DNA of 64,000 nucleotides from Opitutia bacterium (GCA_947474365.1 CANJIU010000039.1:1-64000), one strand, 5' to 3'. Shown: positions 44,645-54,073, numbered from the stretch's first letter. Made by a program: numbers and translations. The notes: generated by a model not told the origin, from the sequence alone.

Positions 44645-46558
44645 CTATTTCCCGCCGGTATCGGCCTTGTTCCTTTTGCCCTTTTCTCTCTTGCCGCTCT
44701 TGTCGCCCTTCTCGCCGTCTCCATACTTGCTGCCTTTCGCGTAGCCGGAGAAGACCCGCACCTCAGCGGGCGGACGCAGCGCCGGGAGTTCCGGCTCACC
44801 GCGGTGCACCTCGATGAGGCTGAAGATGTCGTCCTGGGCGTCCGTGTTCACCAGCGCCAGATCGGCGCCCTTGGCCCCACCGTGGCGAAAGACCGCGTCT
44901 CGCAGGGTCACAGCCTCATGGTGCCATTTTTTGTCGCCTGTGCCCGTGACGGACAGCCCGGTCTTCATGCTCGGAGTGCCGGCATCGTAGTCCAGTTTCC
45001 AGGTGGAGCCTGCCTGTCCGTCATACCAGACGACGGTAATCGACATGACCTTGGGCTTGGCGTCTGACGAGAAGCCGTCACGGAGTTTGAAATACATCGC
45101 GTCCTTTCCGGACGCATGCTCGAAGCCGCGCGCAAACCGGGAATAGATGGGAGACGTCGGGGTGATGCGTCCACCGACGCGCCAAAGCGGGATGGAGGTG
45201 GCATCCGCATCGATTTGGTCGAGCAGGCGGGAGTAGTTGTCCGGCCAGATATCCCAGCCCACGTCATTGAATCCCGATTGATCGCCCCGTTGCTGGACCT
45301 GCCCGCTGGCCAGGATCTTTCGGTCATCGATGGCCGCGCCGTACTGGGCATAGGCGGCAACAATTTTTTCCATCCGCTCGACATTCCCGTGGGACGCCTT
45401 CCCGAACTTCGCCTCGGGATAGGCCGTCGTATCGGCGGCATCCAATCCCTTGTGCAAGGCGCAGAACGCATCGGTCGCGGTCGCCGGATAAATCTGCCCG
45501 GCATAGCGATTGAAGAAATAGAACGTGTAATCGAAGCCCTGTTGTTTGCTCACTTCGATTGCGACCTTGGTGACGTCCCATACGCTCTGGCCTGAATTCA
45601 GGGCATTGATCGCGCCCCAGTAGAAGTTGAGCGGGACATTGAGCTGGTACCACGGTCGCGTCCACGTTTGGTCCATCTCCGACCGGGCGAAGACCCGGGG
45701 CCCTTTCGGATCGATCAGGTAGCGTTGCCATGTGTTCACCGCGGTCCGCTCGCCGCTCAAGTGATGTCCGCGCGAGAGCGCGCCGATCTTGCTGCCAAAA
45801 CTCCCGGTGATGTGGGTGGTCACCCACTTCCATTCTTCCGGGTTCTTTCCTTCCCCTTCCGTTTCGCCATCGCCGGTGATGCCACCAAAAAGCAGGCTGA
45901 TTTTCGAATCAGGACCTTGATCGAAAAACTTCGCATACAGGGCAAAGGTCTCCAGGCGGAAGGCGCACCATTCCGGCGAGTTTTTGGGCAAGTCGTATTT
46001 TCGGTTCAGCGCCGTGCCCTTGTAGGGTGTCTCATCACCGGTGCAGCCCGTCTTCACCTGGATAAAGGCAATGCGCTCCTGTCGGTCCTTCGGGTAGCTG
46101 CGGATGTGTTTGGCCACTTCCGTGAGGAAACGGTGGTAATACGTCTTGTATTCGGGAGAGAGGTAATAGGGGTAGTGGGGAAACTTGTCCTGATGCCGCT
46201 TGTCGTCCGTCACCACCTTGGGGACACCTTGCGCATAAGCCCACTCCGGCGTTTTCGGACCGGCCTCAAAGGAGAGATAAATCGAAGTCTTGTTTTTGAA
46301 AACGTACTCAATCGCCCGATCCAGCGCGCTCCAGTCATAGACTCCCGGCTGCTTCTCCACTTCATCCCAAGGGGCATCGCACGACGTTCCCCGGATAAAC
46401 GGATACTCGCGGGGATCCTTGGTCTCGCCGCGATCCCAAACGCCAAAGGAACTTCGGAGCGGCTCGGCGTTGAGCGGGGAACTGGCAACAACGCCAAACA
46501 GGCAGAGCAGGCTGATTTTCACCGCGAAGCCGGCGATCCTGGAGTCAGGGCATTTCAT
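44645..46558 (-). CDS. exported TIM-barrel glycoside hydrolase-like protein (GH42-like)
   Basis: This 637-residue exported protein has a signal peptide to about residue 31. It starts with RSSFGVWDRGETKDPREYPF and then TSCDAPWDEVEKQPGVYDWS. The early VEKQPGVYDW and ALDRAIEYVF pattern, and SIYLSFEAGP, resemble the entry strands of beta-galactosidase-like (GH42/GH-A clan) barrels; FIQVKTGCTGDETPY could hold an acidic catalytic residue. I cannot fix the family or substrate. The last 30 residues are extremely Lys/Gly/Asp-rich (KGSKYGDGEKGDKSGKREKG), a possible surface-attachment or disordered tail. It is the first gene of the minus-strand cluster running to 37145. Confidence 0.7.
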   Translation of the reverse strand: MKCPDSRIAGFAVKISLLCLFGVVASSPLNAEPLRSSFGVWDRGETKDPREYPFIRGTSCDAPWDEVEKQPGVYDWSALDRAIEYVFKNKTSIYLSFEAGPKTPEWAYAQGVPKVVTDDKRHQDKFPHYPYYLSPEYKTYYHRFLTEVAKHIRSYPKDRQERIAFIQVKTGCTGDETPYKGTALNRKYDLPKNSPEWCAFRLETFALYAKFFDQGPDSKISLLFGGITGDGETEGEGKNPEEWKWVTTHITGSFGSKIGALSRGHHLSGERTAVNTWQRYLIDPKGPRVFARSEMDQTWTRPWYQLNVPLNFYWGAINALNSGQSVWDVTKVAIEVSKQQGFDYTFYFFNRYAGQIYPATATDAFCALHKGLDAADTTAYPEAKFGKASHGNVERMEKIVAAYAQYGAAIDDRKILASGQVQQRGDQSGFNDVGWDIWPDNYSRLLDQIDADATSIPLWRVGGRITPTSPIYSRFARGFEHASGKDAMYFKLRDGFSSDAKPKVMSITVVWYDGQAGSTWKLDYDAGTPSMKTGLSVTGTGDKKWHHEAVTLRDAVFRHGGAKGADLALVNTDAQDDIFSLIEVHRGEPELPALRPPAEVRVFSGYAKGSKYGDGEKGDKSGKREKGKRNKADTGGK

Positions 46559-46934
46559 AAAAGGAGGAGTAAGTGCGTTGGTTCTTCTCAGCGATCCGTC
46601 ATTGTTCGCGGGGCAGCAAGTGGAGGTGGCGGAAATTGCGCGGCTGGGATCGCCGGCAATTGCGGGTGATTGTAACTGTCCCGCCTACGCGCGCCCATAG
46701 ACAATCCGCGTGGCTCGCTGGACTTTTTGTTGGCACGGTACGGAGGCGGCTGGTCGGTGGTGATTCAGCGCCGCACTATCCGCCGGCGCAGACTCCCCCA
46801 CGGCACCCGTCGCAGGCGAATTACAAAATATCCAGATTGATGCGGCATTTATCCATGTTGGATGTCGCGGGCATCACGTATGGTGACTTTTGTTCTGGTC
46901 CCCGTTTTGTTCACCCCTCACCCACCCCACGACC
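46559..46934. other. divergent promoter region
   Basis: These 376 bases lie between the minus-strand glycosidase-like gene and the plus-strand TonB receptor and must hold promoters for both clusters. The part nearest the receptor (about 46821-46865) is the most AT-rich and contains ATCCATGTTGGAT, a short imperfect palindrome. AATTGC/GCAATT arms occur near 46634-46660. No consensus sigma-70 pair is clear, and no gene is seen. Confidence 0.5.
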
Positions 46935-49814
46935 ATGCATCTCTCCTCTGGCTCGCCTCACGTCCCTCGTTTGTCCCTACTCTCGCTGCTAATCAATCTG
47001 ACGTGGTTCGCTTCAATCGCGTGTGCCCAGACGATCGCGACTTCACCGGCTGCGTCCTCGCCCACGGATGACCGCAAGAAAGCGTCCAGTTCGGAAGTCG
47101 TCGAACTTACTCCCTTCACCGTCGCCTCGACCCAGGATCGCGGCTATCAGGCGCAGTCGACCCTGGGCGGCAGTCGCCTGCGGACGGATCTCAAGGATGT
47201 GGCCTCACCCACGAGCGCGTTCACCGGACAATTCCTCAACGACGTCGCCGTCACGAACACCGATGACCTCGCGCGCTACATGCTCAGCACGGAGTACGAC
47301 TGGGGTGAGGACGCCGGCGCGGGCCAGAATTTCATCAACGGCAGCACGCGGCAGGTGCGCATGCGAGGCCTCAGTGGCGGCACCGTCTCGGTCAATTTCT
47401 TCAAATCGGACTTTCCGACCGACACCTTCAACACGGAGCGCATCGATCAATCCCGCGGTCCAAATTCCGTCCTGTTCGGCATCGGTTCCCCCGGCGGCAT
47501 CGTCAACGCAACCACCAAGCGCGCGCTCCTAGGCAAGGACGCGGTCGCCGTCGCCGTGCAGGGCCGCTCGGAAGGTGGCCTGCGTGAAGAGGCAGACGTC
47601 AATCTGCCCGTCGGCGGGCGGCTCGCTCTCCGCGTCGCCGCGGTGAAAGACAACCGTGGCAGCTGGCGCAATTACGAGTTCAATGATTCAGAGCGTTCCT
47701 ACCTCACTGGTAAATGGCGCGTCGATCAAAAGACGGAGCTGAATCTGGAGGCGGAAAAGGCGGCCATCACCAAGCAGACCAAACGCTCCGTCACGGCATA
47801 TGATGCCTACACCACGTGGAAGGCCGCGGGCAGCAACGTCGGCACAGCTGCCAATGCGGCACAAAGCATTTCCCTGATCGCGGCCGCCAACACGCGCTAC
47901 CTCGTCCTCGACACCGCCTCGGGTTCCCTGACCGACTGGGTCAACAAGACCACCAGCTCGGTGCGCAAGTCCGTGGATGGCGACAATGTCCCGATGACTG
48001 ATTTCAGTATTTTGCCCAAGGAAACTTCCGTCTACGGCCCCGGCTACGACCAGAACACGAGCTTCACCCGCCTCGGAGCGTACCTGACCCATTCCTTCAC
48101 TCCGAACTTCAACGCTGAGCTCTCCGCGTTGCGCACCAGCAGTCACACCGCCGTGTGGGATCCCCAGACGGCCATCACCCGGTCTCTGTACGTCGACACC
48201 AATCCCACCCTGCCCTCCGGCGCGCCCAATCCCAACCTACGCCGGACCTACGTGGAGGGGCTGCCGCAGGTGAACTTCAACGACCAATTGAGCGATTCGG
48301 TGCGCACCGTGCTGTCCTACCGGCGGGACCTCGGCCGCTGGGGCAAGCACACGCTGGCCGGAGTCTATGAGTACGATTTCACCAAAATCGGCATTCAGGT
48401 CATGCGCGAACAGGTCATCTCGCCGAACGCCCCGAACCTCACCAGTGCAATCAACAACGCGAACCGCATTTTTCGCCGTACCTACGTTGACCTCGCCGGG
48501 CCCAGCAGCGGCATCGTGATGGCTCCCTACAATGACAAGCCCCTCGGAACCGTAACCGAGACCGTCAGCGGCAAGTCCTACACCACGGCGCTGGTGCCCT
48601 TCAACGCCAACGCCCAGCTCAACAGTTTCGACGACAAGACGATGATCGGCATGCTGCAGAGTTCGTTTTGGAATGATCGGATCAAGACCATCCTCGGCAC
48701 GAGCCGCGATGACCGGAACGACTATGCCTCCACGCAGGTGCTCACGCCCGTGCCCGGTTTTGCCACCGGGCTGCCGACGCCCGTGCGCAGCCATATTCCG
48801 AACAACGTCGTCGCGAAAAGCGTCTCTTTCAGTGGAGTCTTCCAAGTCAACCCCTGGCTAGGTCTGACCTATGGCAAGTCGGCCAACAGCGGGCTGCCGT
48901 CCTTCTCCGGCAGATTGAATACCACGGGTTCCGATCCCTCTAGCTTCGCCCGCCCGCCCATCCCGCACGGCCGGAGCGAGGACGTCGGCTTCAAGTTGGA
49001 TGTATTCAATCACCGCGTCTTCGTGACCGCGTTGTATTTCCAGACCCAGGCCACGAAAGACTTCAATTTCGGCAACATCACCTCATCGATCAACCCGATC
49101 TGGGACGCTCTCGCGTTGGCGGGAAAAGTCCCGAGCGGCACCGCCTCGGCCTCCACCGGACAGACCTTTGATTCCCGCACGCAAGGCTACGAAGTGGAAT
49201 TGACCGCCAATTTCACCGAGCACTGGCGCGCATTCCTCAACTACAGCCGGGGGACAACCGCACGCACAAACATCGGCGGCGATGACGTCGGTTACATCGC
49301 CACGTGGCGATCGCTGTGGGAGACCAACCGCGCCCTGCCGCTCGCCACTGGCACTGGCACCATCGGTACGCAGTTGGCGGCGCTCGATTCCACGACGTTC
49401 AACAACTTCACACTGGCGGACGGCAAGCTCCCGCTCGGCCAGATGCGGCAGAGGTTAAACCTCGTGACCAATTATGATTTCACCCGCGACGCCTTGAAGG
49501 GTTTTTCCGTGGGCGGCGGCGTGCGCTACACGGGCAAACCCGTCATCGGCTATACGGCCACGGGCACGCCGTCCGCCATTGTCCGCACTGTTTATTTCGG
49601 ATCGGAGCAGGTTTTCGTCGACGTCAACGCCGCCTATCGCCGGAAAATCCAGCTCCTGGGCAAATCAGTGCAGTGGTCGCTGCAGACCAACATCAACAAC
49701 GCGCTGAACAACGACGCCTTTGTCCGGCTCGCCCAGGCAAGTGACGGGACGCTGATCAATTACCGTTTCAATCCACCGCTGGAGTGGATCATCACCACCC
49801 GATTCAGCTTTTGA
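46935..49814 (+). CDS. TonB-dependent receptor
   Basis: This 959-residue outer-membrane receptor has a signal peptide ending near IACAQT and a TonB-box-like VVELTPFTVASTQDRGY. The plug has VRMRGLSGGTVSVNFFKSDF and IDQSRGPNSVLFGIGSPGG, followed by a long barrel ending RFSF. It has no carboxypeptidase-like domain and no SusD partner. The ATG at 46935 is chosen at the signal peptide. It is followed 67 bases later by an SSS symporter gene in the same direction, an arrangement suggesting outer- and inner-membrane uptake of the same product made by the divergent sulfatase cluster. Confidence 0.92.
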   Translation: MHLSSGSPHVPRLSLLSLLINLTWFASIACAQTIATSPAASSPTDDRKKASSSEVVELTPFTVASTQDRGYQAQSTLGGSRLRTDLKDVASPTSAFTGQFLNDVAVTNTDDLARYMLSTEYDWGEDAGAGQNFINGSTRQVRMRGLSGGTVSVNFFKSDFPTDTFNTERIDQSRGPNSVLFGIGSPGGIVNATTKRALLGKDAVAVAVQGRSEGGLREEADVNLPVGGRLALRVAAVKDNRGSWRNYEFNDSERSYLTGKWRVDQKTELNLEAEKAAITKQTKRSVTAYDAYTTWKAAGSNVGTAANAAQSISLIAAANTRYLVLDTASGSLTDWVNKTTSSVRKSVDGDNVPMTDFSILPKETSVYGPGYDQNTSFTRLGAYLTHSFTPNFNAELSALRTSSHTAVWDPQTAITRSLYVDTNPTLPSGAPNPNLRRTYVEGLPQVNFNDQLSDSVRTVLSYRRDLGRWGKHTLAGVYEYDFTKIGIQVMREQVISPNAPNLTSAINNANRIFRRTYVDLAGPSSGIVMAPYNDKPLGTVTETVSGKSYTTALVPFNANAQLNSFDDKTMIGMLQSSFWNDRIKTILGTSRDDRNDYASTQVLTPVPGFATGLPTPVRSHIPNNVVAKSVSFSGVFQVNPWLGLTYGKSANSGLPSFSGRLNTTGSDPSSFARPPIPHGRSEDVGFKLDVFNHRVFVTALYFQTQATKDFNFGNITSSINPIWDALALAGKVPSGTASASTGQTFDSRTQGYEVELTANFTEHWRAFLNYSRGTTARTNIGGDDVGYIATWRSLWETNRALPLATGTGTIGTQLAALDSTTFNNFTLADGKLPLGQMRQRLNLVTNYDFTRDALKGFSVGGGVRYTGKPVIGYTATGTPSAIVRTVYFGSEQVFVDVNAAYRRKIQLLGKSVQWSLQTNINNALNNDAFVRLAQASDGTLINYRFNPPLEWIITTRFSF

Positions 49815-49881
49815 TTCGAATTTCTCCGCGTTACTCCTGTCCTCGGCCCGGTCGAGGATTTAAGGATCCTCAACCCCATTA

Positions 49882-51534
49882 ATGAACCTTCCGCTCGCCA
49901 TCGGCTCATTTCTTTTCTGCACCGCGCTCGTGGGATTCATCTCCTGGTGGCGCACGCGGGGGATGGACAACTCCGACTCGCAGACCTACTTCCTCGCTGG
50001 CCGCAAGCTGCCGTGGATCCAGGTCGCCGGTGCGCTGCTGCTGACCAACCTTTCCACTGAGCAGTTGATCGGCCTGAACGGCGCGGCGTCCGTTCACGGC
50101 GCGGTCGTAATGGCGTGGGAGGTCGTGCCGGTGTTCGCGCTCATCGCCATGGCGTGGTATTTCCTGCCGCGCTATTGGTCGGGCAATATCACGACTGTGC
50201 CGCAATTCCTCGAGCAGCGCTTCGACGCGACCTCGCGGCGGATCATGGGCATCGTGTTCATCATCGCCATCGCGCTGAACATCCTGCCGTTCGTGCTCTA
50301 CTCCGGCGGCGTGGCCATGAGCACGATCTTTCATGTGCACACCCAGCTGGGAATTTCCGAACGGGCGTCCTTCCAGCTCATGGCCTGGACCATCGGCATC
50401 ATCGGCACGTGCTACGTGCTCTTCGGCGGCATGAAGGCCGTGGCGCTGTCCGATACGCTCTACGGTGTCGGCCTGCTCGTCTGCGGCCTGCTCATTCCGG
50501 TGCTCGCGCTGTTCAAGCTGGGGGACGGTGATTTTCTCGCCGGCCTGAACCGCGTGCTGCAGCACCAGGTCGCGAAGATCAATCCCATCGGCGGGCCCCG
50601 ATCAAACGTGCCGTTCGCCACTCTCTTCACCGGCATGCTTTTCATCAACCTGTTCTACTGGTGCACCAATCAGATGATCGTGCAGCGTTCCTTTGGGGCG
50701 AAGAGTTTCGCCGAGGCGCAGAAGGGAATTCTCGCCACCGCCGGCCTCAAGCTGCTCGGGCCGTTCTTCCTCGTGATCCCCGGCATCATCGCGACGGAAA
50801 TGTTCGGCGCCGCGGCGATCGGCAACGGCGACCTCGCCTATTCGCTCCTAGTCGACGCCGTGTTGCCACCGTATCTGATCGGCTTGTTCGCCGCGGTGTT
50901 CCAGGGCTCCGTGATCAGCGCCTTCAACGGCGGCCTGCACAGCGTCTCGACCATGTTCAGCGTCGACCTCTACCGCGGCTGGATTCGACCGGAAGCCTCG
51001 GACCACGCGATGGTCCGCGCCGGCAAACTCTTCTCTGTCGTGATCGTGTTCGTGGCCATCTTCACCAGCGGACTGCTGGGCGGATCCTCCGAGGGAATCT
51101 TCACCATGATGAAACAGGTGATGTCCGCCTTCAAACTGCCCCTGCTCGCCGTCGTCGTCATGGGCATGTTCAGTCGGCGGGTGCCCGCCTGGGCGGCCAA
51201 CACCTCGATGATCCTCGGCGTGTTCACCTCGATCCTGCTGAATTGCCTCTGGGGCGACGGCTTCCTCGGGTTCCGCCTCAACGTATCCGCGCTGCACGTC
51301 CACTGGCTCCATCTTGCCGCCCTGAACACCCTCTTGCTCTGCGGCTTCATGCTGGTCGCCGGCCAATTTGCTCCCGCCGCCCCTGTCACGAAGAGCGCTT
51401 CACCAGTCGGCATGGCTCCCGTGGCCACCGTGGACCTCACACCGTGGCGCGGACTCCGCGTCGCTTCGCTGGTGGTCGCCGTGCTCGCGGTCGCACTTTA
51501 TTTCTCCCTCTGGCGTCTCGCCCGGCCCAGCTAG
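49882..51534 (+). CDS. sodium:solute symporter (SSS family)
   Basis: This 550-residue inner-membrane transporter has about 14 hydrophobic segments. The LeuT-fold SSS landmarks are present: YFLAGRKLPWIQVAGALLLT in the first helices (with TNLSTEQLIG), TTVPQFLEQRFDATSRR, YVLFGGMKAVALSDTLYG, the INLFYWCTNQMIVQR stretch and FQGSVISAFNGGLHSVSTMF with the Na2-site Ser residues. SSS members co-transport sugars, sugar acids or similar solutes with Na+. The position directly after a TonB receptor and opposite a sulfatase/DUF1080 cluster makes a monosaccharide the likely substrate (inference). Confidence 0.93.
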   Translation: MNLPLAIGSFLFCTALVGFISWWRTRGMDNSDSQTYFLAGRKLPWIQVAGALLLTNLSTEQLIGLNGAASVHGAVVMAWEVVPVFALIAMAWYFLPRYWSGNITTVPQFLEQRFDATSRRIMGIVFIIAIALNILPFVLYSGGVAMSTIFHVHTQLGISERASFQLMAWTIGIIGTCYVLFGGMKAVALSDTLYGVGLLVCGLLIPVLALFKLGDGDFLAGLNRVLQHQVAKINPIGGPRSNVPFATLFTGMLFINLFYWCTNQMIVQRSFGAKSFAEAQKGILATAGLKLLGPFFLVIPGIIATEMFGAAAIGNGDLAYSLLVDAVLPPYLIGLFAAVFQGSVISAFNGGLHSVSTMFSVDLYRGWIRPEASDHAMVRAGKLFSVVIVFVAIFTSGLLGGSSEGIFTMMKQVMSAFKLPLLAVVVMGMFSRRVPAWAANTSMILGVFTSILLNCLWGDGFLGFRLNVSALHVHWLHLAALNTLLLCGFMLVAGQFAPAAPVTKSASPVGMAPVATVDLTPWRGLRVASLVVAVLAVALYFSLWRLARPS

Positions 51535-51559
51535 ACCCGGGGTCATGAGTAAACCCGCC

Positions 51560-51750
51560 AAAGCAAAGATGGTTCACGCCGCGTCCGTCAAGCTGCGCCC
51601 TCGCGTACTCAATGACGGGCACCGCCAAACTCTCGCGCTTGTGGCCCTGGCCTTGGTCGAAGCGTAGAAATGGCTCAAATAGCTGCCGTCTGCCAGCACC
51701 GCCTCGACCGGCGAGATCACATTCCCGAGGACGTAAATCCTTACCTGAAC
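51560..51750 (-). pseudogene. decayed IS4-family-like transposase fragment
   Basis: On the minus strand one frame reads PVEAVLADGSYLSHFYASTK (ending near 51649), and the next frame continues KRESLAVPVIEY (51605-51640). In IS4-type transposases a DGSYLS-x-x-Y-x-S-x-K stretch is followed within about 15 residues by V-x-V-I-E-Y. The same order here, split by a frameshift, suggests a remnant of such an enzyme. No inverted terminal repeats were found. Confidence 0.4.
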
Positions 51751-51936
51751 AGTATTGGGGCGAGGGGCATCGACTCAGCTACGAGGGAATATCAAAGTTT
51801 TATCGAAGCTCCTTGAAACCACCCGGCGCCCCTACAGGGCCCTCCTGCCCCTCTCCCTCCATCGTCCCTCCCCTCGGACCACGCCTCCTCCACCAGCCTT
51901 CGCCAGGACCAGACTGAATGCTAATCTCCCGTCGGT

Positions 51937-51973
51937 CAGCGGCTGGTAACAGCCCAACGGAGCCAGTCCGCTG
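51937..51973. other. bulged 10-bp hairpin in gene-free DNA
   Basis: CAGCGGCTGG (51937-51946) pairs with CCAG and CCGCTG (51963-51973) with one bulged T at 51967 and a 16-base loop. It may be a remnant of a mobile element end or a structured RNA; nothing else supports either. Confidence 0.3.
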
Positions 51974-52282
51974 GTCGCTCGTCGATACCACCTGTGGTTG
52001 ACTCCGGACGTGCACCCTTGGGCGGCCGGTATTCCCCTTTTCTGTTACGACCCGACGGAGTGGACGCCGTTGAGGCGGACTGGCAACTCACGGGCGGTGC
52101 CCATCCAACGAATGCCCTCGCGCTGGACAACGCAAACGACGGAAGAGCGGCACTCTTTCTTCAATGTATCACTCCGACCACTTCAAAAGGGTCGTCAGTT
52201 CAAATCCTGATTCAAAAGCGGCTCCTCAACCGATTCTGGGTTTGGCACCGCGGCGCAGCTGTGCTGATTCACACCTACCCCA

Positions 52283-53155
52283 ATGCGCTTCCTTACGTTC
52301 CTCCTCCTGGCCGTGGCCGCATCCGCTTCCGCCGCTGAAACCGTCCTGCCCCTCTGGCCCGAGGGCGTCCCGGGCAGGCGCGTCGAGCCGTCCAAGGCCA
52401 CGCTCGACATGATCGGCCCCGCGGGCAGCCGGCCCGGCCGCGAGTCCTTCATCAACGAACCTTCGATCACCGTCTACCCGGCTGCCAATCCCAACGGCGC
52501 CGCGGTCATCGTCTGCCCCGGCGGCGGCTATTGGTTCCTGTCGATTGCGAACGAGGGCACCCGCGTCTGCGAATGGCTCAATGGCATCGGTGTGACGGGC
52601 ATCCTCCTCCACTACCGCGTGCCGACCGCTGACGAGAAGCTGCGACATCACTTTCCGGTCCAGGACCTGCAGCGTACGCTCGGCCTCGTCCGCTCCCAAG
52701 CGAAGCAATGGAACATCGACCCGAAGCGCGTCGGCGTCATCGGGTTCTCCGCTGGCGCCAACCTGGCGGGTCACGCCTCTTGGGATCGCACCGCGCGCAC
52801 GTATGTGCAGAAGGACGGCGTCGACGACCCGCGCGGCCCCGACTTCCTGCTCTTCGTCTATGGCGGCGGTTTCCTCGACAAGCAGGACCCGAAGAAATTC
52901 CTCGATGGGTTCGCCGTGCCCGCCGACGCTCCACCCTGCTTCTTCGTCGTCGCCCACGACGACCGCAATAATCCGCTCGAAGCCGCCGAACTCTACGTCG
53001 CCTACAAGCGACTCAACCTGCCGGCCGAACTCCACATCTACTCCAAGGGTGGCCACGGATTCGGCATGCGACAGACGAAGTTCCCCATCGACGGCTGGAC
53101 CAAGGCCGCCGGCGAATGGATGGGAGCCGAGGGCTTTCTGAAAGCAACCAAGTAG
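52283..53155 (+). CDS. alpha/beta hydrolase (BD-FAE/acetylxylan-esterase-like), exported
   Basis: This 290-residue exported esterase has a signal peptide MRFLTFLLLAVAASASAAE. The oxyanion motif is CPGGGYWFLS (GGG at 80-82), the nucleophile motif GFSAG has Ser156, the probable acid is in AHDDRNNP, and the His is in KGGHGFGMR. This is the layout of carbohydrate acetyl esterases that deacetylate xylan or pectin-like polymers. It stands alone on the plus strand and converges on the MYG1-like gene with a 42-base space. Confidence 0.92.
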   Translation: MRFLTFLLLAVAASASAAETVLPLWPEGVPGRRVEPSKATLDMIGPAGSRPGRESFINEPSITVYPAANPNGAAVIVCPGGGYWFLSIANEGTRVCEWLNGIGVTGILLHYRVPTADEKLRHHFPVQDLQRTLGLVRSQAKQWNIDPKRVGVIGFSAGANLAGHASWDRTARTYVQKDGVDDPRGPDFLLFVYGGGFLDKQDPKKFLDGFAVPADAPPCFFVVAHDDRNNPLEAAELYVAYKRLNLPAELHIYSKGGHGFGMRQTKFPIDGWTKAAGEWMGAEGFLKATK

Positions 53156-53197
53156 GACGTTTTTCTCCGGCTTTCCCTCTTTTCCGGGCGCCGCCGC

Positions 53198-54073
53198 TCA
53201 CCCACCCGCGACCGCCGCGCGGGCCAGTAACGCCTGAAGACCGGCCACGTCAGTGACGCTGGTCTTCGCTACAAAACCCCGCGCGTGCGTGAAGTGAACT
53301 CCGGGTTGCCCTGCAATCCGCGTGAAATCCAGCCGCGGATTGTCGCGGTAACGCTCCAGCCCATATCCCGGCCCGCGGCGGTCAGGACTCACGACCCCGA
53401 TGACGGCATCGGCGAGACCACGACTCTGGATGAAGCGATCGAGACCGAGTCCCGGATCCTCGAGCAACGGCTCGGTGCGCGCGAGGAAAAGGACCTGGGC
53501 CGGGCGACCCGTGAGCTCAAGTGTCCAGAACTCCGCATTCCGCGAGAGATGATTGAGTCGCGCCCGCAGCGACTTGATGTGGTCGACGATGTCCGCGCCG
53601 ACCATCCGCATCATCTCCCAGAGCGGCTGGCCCTCCTCAAGGCGGGTGGCGAGTGCAAAGCGCCGGAGGAGTGCGCCCTGCACGGGCGAATTGAGCCGGG
53701 CGAGCGTTTCGGTCGTGACACCGAGCCACTTGGCGGTGTGCACCGGCCCGCGGCTGTCGAACCATTCGGCCGTCTCGAGCCATTCACAAAACTGCCGCGC
53801 ATCGTCGTAGAGGCCGAGGTGCTGCAGCACGAGCGAAAGCGCGCACGTCGGCGAATGATCCTTCGGCAGTTGGTGATGGTCGAAATTATGGAGCGCGGGC
53901 TCGTGCCGATTCCCCACATCCACGACGCAAACGGCGGGACGGGCGAGGTCGTCGGGCGTTGGTTCGCGGCGGACGATGGGCGCCGGGAGGAGCGCGAGCA
54001 GCACGCTGCAAGCGAGAAATTCATCGGCATGGGCGCCGCCAGGGTGGGTCAGGATGGTCTCGAAGCGGGTCAT
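53198..54073 (-). CDS. MYG1 family protein (DHH-like metal-dependent hydrolase)
   Basis: This 291-residue cytosolic protein belongs to the MYG1/UPF0160 family, related to DHH phosphoesterases. Metal-binding motifs are visible: THPGGAHADEFLA (His10, His15, Asp17), VVDVG (Asp52) and NFDHHQ (Asp65, His66, His67). Eukaryotic MYG1 is reported as a 3'-5' RNA exonuclease; the bacterial role is unknown. The start at ATG 54073 is at the conserved N-terminus; the open frame continues upstream, but without family sequence. Its neighbours give no functional hint. Confidence 0.88.
   Translation of the reverse strand: MTRFETILTHPGGAHADEFLACSVLLALLPAPIVRREPTPDDLARPAVCVVDVGNRHEPALHNFDHHQLPKDHSPTCALSLVLQHLGLYDDARQFCEWLETAEWFDSRGPVHTAKWLGVTTETLARLNSPVQGALLRRFALATRLEEGQPLWEMMRMVGADIVDHIKSLRARLNHLSRNAEFWTLELTGRPAQVLFLARTEPLLEDPGLGLDRFIQSRGLADAVIGVVSPDRRGPGYGLERYRDNPRLDFTRIAGQPGVHFTHARGFVAKTSVTDVAGLQALLARAAVAGG

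Larger units (their letters stand above)
51535..52282. other. gene-free region with decayed mobile-element and tRNA-like sequence
   Basis: No intact gene is seen in 748 bases. The first 200 bases on the minus strand resemble a frameshifted IS4-type transposase. A pyrimidine-rich block (about 51830-51900) follows, then a bulged 10-bp hairpin (51937-51973). Near the end (about 52170-52228) is a sequence resembling a tRNA T-arm and acceptor. The combination suggests an old integration site. Confidence 0.5.

Noticed and set aside
51545..51667. Short plus-strand frame after the symporter (MSKPAKAKMVHAASVKLRPR)
   Set aside because: It is the antisense of the transposase-like relic, short and without family resemblance.
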